From Cristatella mucedo (Eukaryota; Bryozoa; Phylactolaemata; Cristatellidae), in NCBI GenBank assembly GCA_009760855.2, contig WPIO01000079.1, positions 1,749,501 to 1,813,500 of the forward strand: a DNA stretch of 64,000 nucleotides. The letters are read 5' to 3'. A model generated the notes under the pieces. It had not been told where the DNA came from. It did not search any database and saw nothing but the letters and a program-made list of their open reading frames with translations. Positions 56,657 through 64,000 of this stretch are shown in pieces; positions within the stretch are counted from its first letter, which is position 1, and the number at the start of each line of letters is the position of its first letter. A program made the position numbers and the translations under genes.

Positions 56657-56998
56657 CATTACTGGAGGTCGCTGCAGCTGACGTAATAGTGCTAGCTGTC
56701 ACTACATCGCGCGTGGTGGCACTGGTGGTTTTAGTGGTCGATGTGGCGGTTGCAATGATTGTAATGGTCGGCGCAGTTGTAGTAGCTGTCGTTGCAGTCG
56801 GCGGAATGGTCATACATGTTATTGCGGTCGTCTTAGAAGTATTGGTTGTCGTAGTAGGCGTAGTAGTTGAAGCGTCTGTGCAAGCCGTTGGAGTAGTCGG
56901 CACGTCAGTTATGTCGGCAGTCGGAGTATCAATTATGTGGGTTAGAACAGTAGGCATGCTAGTTTCTAAATCGTTACGTAAAGAGTGGCAATTAACTT
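56657..56998 (-). CDS. Mucin-like Thr/Ser-rich exon
   Basis: 114 codons, beginning VNCHSLRNDLETSMPTVLTH and then dominated by Thr, Ser, Ala, Pro and Val (TTTPTTTTNTSKTTAITC, ATATSTTKTTSATT). Such regions are expected to be O-glycosylated and extended. The exon follows a GAATGCAG acceptor and ends at a G|GTATGA donor. Both are phase 1 and the length of 342 is divisible by three. Same strand and phase as the sushi exons, placed upstream of them, so it likely forms the stalk of the same secreted or membrane protein. Two cysteines (VNC and ITC, besides TAC) are unusual for a pure mucin stretch. The reading depends on inferred splice sites. Confidence 0.65.
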
Positions 56999-57202
56999 CT
57001 GCATTCACCGCCAACACAGACGAATCAAGACTTAGCACACAACGAAAACGGACACATCACGGCGAAGCGGACAGGGTCACCCCAGCAGAGAAATCGCGCT
57101 GCCTCCTGATCGAGCTACCCGACCTCAAGACCACCCTCCAAAACCATTTCGCGCCTCCTAGGACCAATATCACACTTTAGCCGAGCGCGACATCGGAATG
57201 TA

Positions 57203-57268
57203 GATAATAATATTGCGTTTGATATAGCGCCCTCAGAGAACTCAATCTCTTTCAAGGCACTTTAATGA
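57203..57268 (-). mobile_element. LINE A 3' end fragment between mucin-like exons
   Basis: AATAATATTGCGTTTGATAT, GCGCCCTCAGAGAACTCAAT and CAAGGCACTTTAATG on the minus strand. Very short and truncated, in the intron between the two Thr-rich exons. Confidence 0.82.
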
Positions 57269-57327
57269 TAGTGGAGGTCACAGCCGCCAGCGTCACTCTC
57301 TCAGCAGATCGTAAAATGCAGTTTCAC

Positions 57328-57609
57328 CTGTTGTTAGTGTGGTCGGCGTAGTAGTCGTAGAGGTTGCAGTTGTCACTGATGTGGTATCTGTTGCAGTGGT
57401 TGGCGTTGTAGTGCTAGTCGTTGGAGTAGTCAGTTTATTAGTTGTAGCGATTGCAGCAGTCGGTGCATTAGTGGTAACGGTTGGAATCGTTAGCAAAACA
57501 GTTCGAGCGGTTGTGGTTGTTGGTGTGATAGTTGTAGCAGTTGCAGTTGTTGGCGTTGCCCTAGCTGGAGTAGCGGGCAACGTCGTAGTTGTGACCCTTG
57601 TAAGTGACT
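57328..57609 (-). CDS. Mucin-like Thr-rich exon
   Basis: 94 codons rich in Thr, Ala, Pro and Val (SLTRVTTTTLPATPARATPT, LTTPTTSTTTPTTATDTTSV, ending TPTTLTT), without Cys, a typical O-glycosylated stalk. The acceptor TTAAAG|AG before SLTR and the donor G|GTGAAA after TTLTT are both phase 1; the length of 282 is divisible by three. The acceptor is weaker than those of the sushi exons. It is the most 5' exon recognised for the mucin/CCP gene; no signal peptide was found upstream to 58 kb. Confidence 0.6.
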
Positions 57610-58270
57610 CTTTAACACAAAGCACGGCATGATAGAAGTTTCACTCTGATCGTTCAAAAAGTGACGCGTAGCATAAAGTAACGTTGATTGTAGTATTTAT
57701 AAATTTCTTATCTGCGAGGCGATAGTTAAAAAAAGTCTCAGCCGAGCTCAAGCACGCTAGCGATTGCCTTGTGGTTGCCTTTTCCAGCAACCCGCCAAAA
57801 TCTAACAACGATGAATCGCAAACGCAGAAACTCTCTAAGAGTTTCAATCAACGTGACAATCATGACTGATCAAGATCTTTGAAAACGAACGGCAGTGGCA
57901 AGAATTTCTCTACGGAATTTGAAAAGGGCTCAATTCAATAGGGTGAAGTTTGGTGAAGGTACAAGCTCTCGCGAGCGAAACTAGATTTAGAACTATTATC
58001 CCGACCTTGAAAAAGACGCCGTAGCAATTTTTATTTTGGCACGATGTTTATCGCACATTAACCGTCTAAGGAAACCTGGTAAGATAGGCTGTGGAAAATT
58101 GGACAAAAAATTCAGCATGCTACTGACACTTTTGATAACAATTTTGATATTAGATTTCATAAGACTTTTATCTGAGCTTGGAGTGAAGTTTTTATTTTTA
58201 TTGCTAACTGCATGCTAATAATAACGATACAGTTGTAAAGTTTCTGTAGAGCACTTAATCTTATACTAGG
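57610..58270. other. Unassigned, upstream of the mucin-like exons
   Basis: Searched on the minus strand for a signal-peptide exon. The frame at 57641-57847 lacks a hydrophobic leader and is not called. Confidence 0.35.
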
Positions 58271-58273
58271 CAC

Positions 58274-58471
58274 TGTGAGCCGTGATGGCACACTAGGTAA
58301 GGTGGTTGCTTTCACGGCCTCGGTCCCGAGGTCGTGGGTTCGATTCCTGCGGTGGGGCGATTCTTTATCGCCACTGCAAGCGGTGGTGATAGCCGTAAAG
58401 GCTCTTCTGTCGCTATACAAAAAGAGGCTGTTTAATCAGCTAGGATTTATTTATTTATTATTTATTTATTT
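58274..58471 (+). mobile_element. tRNA-derived SINE, family 1, near-consensus copy
   Basis: Head GTGAGCCGTGATGGCACAC with A-box-like ACTAGGTAAGG, perfect GGCCTCGGTCCCGAGGTC stem, exact B-box GGTTCGATTCC (58337-58347), body GCGGTGGTGATAGCCGTAAA, GGCTCTTCTGTCGCTATAC, AGGCTGTTTAATCAGC and a tail of TTTATTTATTTA. It is the best model of the family in the window and retains both pol III promoter boxes. Confidence 0.94.
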
Positions 58472-60282
58472 AATATTCTTTAAAAGAAGCAGATAGAATG
58501 GTTAGTCGTAGCACGTCAATGGCAACAAGCAAACCATGGTTAGAGTTAACAACAGTTGGCAGTCGACGTAAACCTGTCAGAGAAAGCGATTAAATTGAAG
58601 CTTTTCAAAGGCTATTTGCTTCTTTCCTTATTGAACCAGTATTATTGAAAATTAGTTATGCCGGGTAAATACGGTTTCTTATTAATCCTCAGTGAAGCGG
58701 TGATTTGAAGAATTGTCGCTTGAAACGAATCGTTGGAACAATTTCAAACAGCTCAGCTAAATGCAGATCGTTGCTTGAGATTGCTATTTTTACCATCAGA
58801 TATGCACTTAATAAATAAAGGTGATGCCACACTAAAAATTAAAAAACTGGATAGCATCCCATGACAGACCAAAATCCCTGAATAGAAATCAGTGTTGTAC
58901 TCTTAATGAGTTATATCAGCTAATTATTAAAAACATGCGAAATGCATGATCTATAAGAAAACAATATAATTTAACAATAACAATATATATATATATACAT
59001 ATATATAACAATAACAATATAAGAAAACAAAAAGAAAACAATGGAAAATGCACACCGACCCAGTAAAAAACTGAAGGATTTTGAGCTTCTTTTGTAAGAC
59101 TGTCGTCAAAGGATGGCAAGCGGTGTCAGTCGGAAATCCACGCGTTATGAGCGCAGGAAGAGTTGGAAGCACGGTCTTCAAAGAGTTTGATAACTCTTAG
59201 AGGCGTAGCTATGCGGCTTTATTAGAAGGAGCGGTTAGAATGACGGGAAGCCCACCCCAGCAGTGGCGAATTAAGATAAGCAGGCCAGGGCAAGTGAGTA
59301 AAAAAGTTGAACGCCGTACGAAATTCCAGCAAAAATCAGTTTATTTTTTAAAAGGCATCGTCCAGAAAACATGCGAGGGAGTTATTTTCTGGGCTCTCGG
59401 CTCGTTTTCAGGAGACGATGGCGAAAATTGGCTGAGTGAAAAAATCGTCCATTTTTCACTAATAAAGCTCATCGTCTTGCAAATATTTGTTGCTATTAAT
59501 GACAGAGGTAAAGTAGAAATAATGTGGAAATTTAATAAACGTCGTGACGACATTCACGCGTTTACAGCCTCTGCAATCGCCGACGCCAAAAGTGGCTGAG
59601 CTGCAAAATTTCGGACACCCCGACTCGCTCTCTATGCCGGTTCGTTACGTTCTTTTAAGACACGTCAAGCAATGCTTCTCTGCGTAACGAAGCGAAGTGG
59701 CGGCGGCTTTCTACATCAGCCATATTTTGACTTCTGAGATATTTATTATTCGCGGTTCCGCAATTTTACTTGCGCTGCAGTGGTTATATCGTAATCCACG
59801 GTTAGGCGGCATATGAGACGGATTCGTGCAATCTTCAGTTATTTGTGGTCTAGTCATTGAAAAGGCAGTCAGTTGTATTCTAGACCACGGTTCAGGCAGT
59901 TAAAAGCCATTCTTACACACACACTATCTAGATCGAAGCATAGATCCAAAGCGAGTCACTACAATCTGACGAGATTTTTTTGCGGCCGAACTATAAGTTA
60001 GGACTTGACCAGTTTGTATTATTGCTGCTCATCAAAGGCGAAAGATATATCAGGAGTTCTAACCTTGCTAACTTAGTGCTCGAAAGTTTCACTTGGTACT
60101 CAGATGTACTCTCACATTGTCTTTGAGTTCTATCCTCTTTGTTCATTGCACTGAATTCAAATGTTTCTGCTATTGACCTTCATTAACTTTGCATCTTTTA
60201 AGTCTAGCAGCTGAATAGGGTTCCGTTCTACTTGGCCTTCGCTGACGCATCGGTGGTTTTTGTTCCTTTGAGCTCTGCTTGC
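58472..60282. other. Mostly AT-rich; one unidentified open frame
   Basis: An AT-repeat (ATATATATATATACATATAT type) lies near 58985. A plus-strand frame at 59240-59599 is open for 119 codons without a recognisable domain. Sequence at about 59130-59200 is faintly like a LINE A C terminus on the minus strand. Confidence 0.35.
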
Positions 60283-60556
60283 TGACCGGTGAATTGTTTG
60301 GTGAATGTTACAGTGACAGCCTACTGTATGAACTGTCGTCGGGCTGGTAGCGCGACCGAGCGACAGCTCTCATGGCTCCAAGCACTTTATCACCAGAAAC
60401 CACGCTGGACAAGCCCAGACTCGGCACTCTGTCTTTCGGTTCACGCAGGCAGAGAGCCAGCCGATGACCAACATCCACAGTTTATTTTAAGACGCACGGA
60501 GCCGAGGGATACACGTCTCTCTTCTCTCCCACTCGCCTCACCTCTCTTCTAGAACG

Positions 60557-60710
60557 GCTGTGCACTCGCCGACCCCAATGATTCATCCGAGGCGGACCGC
60601 AGCTGTGCACTGGCCGACCCCAACGGTGAATTCACCATGTGTTCGCCAGTGGGTTACAGTCCTGTGTCCCCGCCGCGTCACAGGCGGACCACAGCTGTGC
60701 ACAAGTCCCC
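60557..60710. repeat. Short tandem duplication
   Basis: GCTGTGCACTCGCCGACCCC (60557) recurs as GCTGTGCACTGGCCGACCCC (60602), 45 bp later, and GCGGACCACAGCTGTGCAC near 60683 repeats GCGGACCGCAGCTGTGCAC near 60592. No gene could be called across it. Confidence 0.75.
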
Positions 60711-61020
60711 ATCGATGATGCTCCCAACTGCTGTTCACCAGAGGTTTCGCAGAGGAGCAGTATCAGCCTACATATAATCGAAACACACACTCGACACGGA
60801 TGCCGGTGTAGAGGGATCCCTCTCCTCCCTCGTTCGTTTCCCTCCTTCTCCACATGCCTCCTTCTCCTTTGTTCATTCCCTTCCTTCCTCCTCCCTCGCC
60901 TTCTTTCCACTCTGTACTGTTCCGGTAGTCCTTTCGTGCCGTATTCCATGCGCACATTGTTTTCTAACTTTCGAGCCACTGTTATTCCCTAACCCGCCAC
61001 GAACAATGTCCCGTTGGAAC

Positions 61021-61130
61021 TTTGCTAATAATTATATTATTAACACATTTTTCAAAGAGCCCTCTGAAAGATCAGTCTCTTTCTAGGCACTTTACATTTG
61101 CTGCAAAGAAAGCATGTTCGAATGGCTAGT
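61021..61130 (-). mobile_element. LINE A 3' end
   Basis: TAATAATTATATTATTAAC, GAGCCCTCTGAAAGATCAGT, CTCTTTCTAGGCACTTTAC and GCTGCAAAGAAAGCATG on the minus strand. 5' truncated. Confidence 0.85.
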
Positions 61131-61314
61131 GGCTTGCCAGGCTAAAGCAGTCGGTTCCCTAGGACACAATTCACATTCGTTCCACAACTAGCTGAAATTA
61201 GCGGCCTAAACACTTTCATTCACGCCACGGACTAACCCAAGCGATCGCCACACTTTTGGCCCATCACACGAGCCAGACCTCTGCAGCTTCGATTTCTCGA
61301 GCGAGTCCTACTTT

Positions 61315-62945
61315 AATAATAAAAATAGTAATACTATTGATAATACACCTGATAAAGCGCCCTCAAAGAACTCGATCTCTTTCTAGGCGCTTTACACTTG
61401 CTGCAACGGAAACGCGATAGAATGGTGAGTGGTATCCTGCTTGATTAAAAAACATGAATAACTTGGTTAGGGGTGACATGAACACGGCAGCGTGCAAGTG
61501 TGGTTAGTGGTAGCACGTATCATCACATAAAGGACGAATCACAGTGACCCACTTATTGCTCTCCTAAATAGGTGCATTTTCAAGTTCTTCTTAAATGTGG
61601 TGAAGTCAGGGGATGTTGTGACGCAAGTCGGGAGTGAGTTTAAGTTGCGGGCTTTAGGAGCATACGAACTAAATGCTCGTCTCCAGAAGTTTTGAGGTTT
61701 GTACGAGGTATTGGTAAACTGTTAGATTCCGAAAATAGGGTGGTACGATGCTTGGCCCGGTGGGGGAGTAGATCTGAGAGACAGGCTGGAGCGAAAGAAT
61801 GAAGTGACCTCAAAGTGAGCGACAAAACCTTGAAGTCGATGCGTTTCTTGACTGGGAGCCAGTGCAGGTCGGCGAGAAGTGTTGTGATTTGCCAACAGTG
61901 AAGCTCATGACAAACAACCTAAGCTGCAGAGTTTAGCACCTGCTGTAAGCGCCTGATCGCCCATGCCGGCAGGCCAGCAAGAAGTGAGTTACAGAAGCCA
62001 TGACGGGATATCACAAACGCATAGACCAACTTAGATGCGGTATCATTATCTAAACATGCCAGAATTTTAGCAATGTTATATAGCTGAAAGTAGGCAGACT
62101 GCACTGTGGAGCTGATGTGGTCGTCTAACAAACGGTCATTTTGAAACTTCACACCTAGATTTCTTACAGATTCAACAAGAGATATGCTTGAAGAATTGAT
62201 TTTGAGTGACAGCCTCTCTAATTTCTGAATCACACTTGGTTTGCCCATAACTAGTAAGTTAGACCATTCAGTTTAAGAAAATTTACAGTTTTTAATACAT
62301 GCAGCAATGGAGTTGAGGTGCTCGAAGGCTGGCAGGGCTCAAAGCAAAGGTACAACTGAGTGTCATCTGCATAGAAGTGAAAGCCTAGAATGTGCTTGAA
62401 AATCACATCGGCAACAGGGAGAGTATTCACCTTGAAAAGAACCGGACCTAGCACGGATCCCTGAGGTACTTCATATTCCAGAGGTGCCTCGGATGATCTT
62501 TGTCTATTCGCGTCAATACTCTGGAGTTTCCCACTGAGATAAGACCTGTTCCATTGCAGAGCAGTGCCAGTGATGCCCAGGCGAGAATAGAGGAGCTCAA
62601 GAAGAACTTGGTAATTGACAGTATTAGAAGCTACCGAAAGATCGAGAAAGATAAGCAGAGATACTCAATCCATGTCTGCATTCCTTAGTTGGTCGTTGTA
62701 CACCTTAAGCAACGCCGATTATCCAGTGATTAGCTTTAAAGCCAGACTGGAACTGGCTAGCAAGGTTTGAAGTTTCAATATATGCGTTCAGCTGGTCTGC
62801 CACGACTCATTCCAGTGTCTTTGATAGTAATGGTAGAAGGGAGACTTGGCGGTATTTGGTCAAGTTTTCTTGGTCTAGTACCGCTTTCTTCAGAAGTGGC
62901 CTGACTATAGCTTTTTTGAAAGGTATGACATTACCTGAGGCTAAT
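61315..62945 (-). mobile_element. LINE A, long decayed copy
   Basis: Minus-strand copy from the reverse transcriptase N-terminal part (VSLASGNVIPFKKAIVRPLL near 62.9 kb, SLLPLLSKTLE) through FQSGFKANH, the catalytic FYADDTQLYLCFEPC (62251-62454), NLGVKFQNDRLLDDHISS (61919-62248) and the C-terminal SLTLRSLHSFAPACLSDLL (61640-61825), to GCGCTTTATCAGGTG and a TTA-poor tail. Stops and frameshifts occur throughout, including a deletion after the YADD block. Confidence 0.92.
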
Positions 62946-63341
62946 GACACATTTGCACGGCTGTGCTAGCCTTGGCTTAACTTTAGAGCTAATAAGAACT
63001 GCTCGGCGGGCAAGAACTCCTTTATCCCGAAGCAGTGAGCGAGAGAGGAACGCCAGTGTGGTTAGAGCGAAAGAGCTGAAGTGCGAACCAGGAAGATCTG
63101 GAACCAGTGGTGGTGATTCGGCCTTTATAATTGGTCTGCTACCGCTGGGAGCGGCTGATTGATGTTGGCCTGCCAACCTAGGCCGTAAATCTGTCTAAAA
63201 AATGGTCTAGAACCTATTCGGCATTCAAGCCGGACTTGGTCGCCCATCCGGTGACCTAGCGACTGTATTAATTCCTTACCACCATAATTGCCCATGGATC
63301 CTATCCCGTTGCCACTAAGGTCTTGATCATTGTCTCAGCTA

Positions 63342-63420
63342 GGTATTTAAGAGTCGAGTGACACTCGCTCCGGGTCTTTTGTTCGGCTCTTGCTCTCTCT
63401 TCTGCTTTGCTTCGACGGCG
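63342..63420 (+). promoter_or_regulatory. Possible TATA-type core promoter
   Basis: GTATTTAAGAG at about 63342 is followed some 30 bases later by GTCTTTTGTTCGGCTC, an initiator-like pyrimidine-rich segment. It could be the promoter of a gene to the right or part of a long terminal repeat. No downstream coding region is visible within the window. Confidence 0.25.
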
Positions 63421-63664
63421 TCGGACTCGTTTTTCTGAAAGCAAGGGTGGAGAGCTGGCTGTTCGCAGGCGATTGACGGGATAGGACGAGACAGCACTAG
63501 GAGGATTCAGTGGACGGCAGCGAATATGGTCGCATCACGCACGAACTAGCATTTTCTGTTTCATTTGTGCTTTTTTTGTGTTCGCGCTCGCACATGGTCT
63601 CATTAAAAAAATTTTCCGGTGCGAGCAAGACTTAGTTGGTGCGGCGCGTGAGATACTTCGTTGG

Positions 63665-63935
63665 TTCGGGCTCTTCAGTCTATATGGGTCATTCCCGTTA
63701 GAGACACAGGTAGCCTAAGTGTAGAAACGTGTTTCCCCCTTAAGAGCGCTTGAGACAGTGGTATACAGTATGAAGCATTCCTGCCATTGAGGTGGAAGCG
63801 GAGCTCTAGCCCCCCAGTCAGGATCTAGGGTCCGATTCAGGCTCCTCGTCTTATGTTAGTCGTTACCCACTATAGACTTGAGCAGCCGAAGTGCGGGGAC
63901 GTATTCCCTCCGAAAGAGTGGTTGTGCTGTTGAGA
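63665..63935. repeat. Diverged tandem repeat, two units about 172 bp apart
   Basis: TTCGGGCTCTTCAGTC, GGTCATTCCCG, ACACAGGTAGCCTAAGTG and ACGTGTTTCCCCCTTAAGAG (63665-63760) correspond in order to TTCAGGCTCCTCGTC, AGTCGTTACCCAC, CTTGAGCAGCCGAAGTG and ACGTATTCCCTCCGAAAGAG (63837-63935). Origin unknown. Confidence 0.65.
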
Positions 63936-64000
63936 GCGTGTGAGGAGTGTGGAGATAAAACTGAGCTAGACAGGCGGCGACTCTGTGTGCTTGCGAATAA

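Noticed and set aside
57641-57847. Possible signal-peptide exon of the mucin/CCP gene
   Set aside because: The frame MKLLESFCVCDSSLLDFGG lacks a sufficiently long hydrophobic core and a convincing donor in phase 1.
59240-59599. 119-codon plus-strand frame
   Set aside because: No recognised domain, no splice or promoter evidence, and possible overlap with a faint LINE relic.

Overview
The window reads as intron and intergenic DNA of a metazoan with a large, repeat-rich nuclear genome. Coding matter is sparse, and the exons that can be recognised are short, intron-flanked and mostly in phase 1. Most of the sequence is retrotransposon debris, simple repeats and a few CpG-rich stretches. No bacterial or viral gene organisation is seen. 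The families present (ETFDH, C2H2 zinc fingers, CCP/sushi modules, L2/CR1-like LINEs, tRNA-derived SINEs) fit an invertebrate, but nothing in the window fixes the phylum.

Layout. 0-4 kb: a 17-bp E-box minisatellite, a tRNA-Gln(CTG) gene with a SINE against its 3' end, two more SINEs, and one clear exon of ETFDH (minus strand, FAD-binding GxGxxG motif). 4-8 kb: intron-like DNA with long CT and CA tracts and a SINE carrying a LINE-type tail. 8.4-12.8 kb: a nested LINE pair (family A inside family B) and a long decayed family A copy. 13-14 kb: a CpG-rich stretch with a three-unit E-box cluster. 15-22.5 kb: many family A LINE pieces on both strands; the best reverse transcriptase frame lies at 21.6-22.5 kb. 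23.9-24.9 kb: a C2H2 zinc-finger exon (minus). 28-34 kb: LINE and SINE relics, a 37-nt palindrome and a long GA tract. 35-37 kb: a CpG island with a probable first coding exon (minus) and a possible 5' exon. 37-46 kb: a SINE interrupted by a LINE, then further LINE copies. 47-50.6 kb: a two-copy, roughly 0.8-1 kb repeat of unknown nature, one copy carrying a 191-bp insertion with target duplication. 52.5-57.6 kb: four phase 1-1 exons of a mucin/CCP protein (minus) with a tail-to-tail LINE B pair in the intron. 58-64 kb: a near-consensus SINE, another long LINE A copy, and unexplained tandem repeats near the end.

How the parts relate. Three host genes run on the minus strand: ETFDH (one exon, leaving the window on the left), a zinc-finger gene at 24 kb that might share a gene with the 35.4-kb first exon (phases agree, unproven), and a mucin-like/CCP gene. 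The mobile DNA forms one interacting set. LINE A supplies a 3' tail that a SINE family also carries, A copies have landed inside a LINE B and inside a SINE, and the internal GA-rich motifs of both LINEs have grown into long microsatellites.
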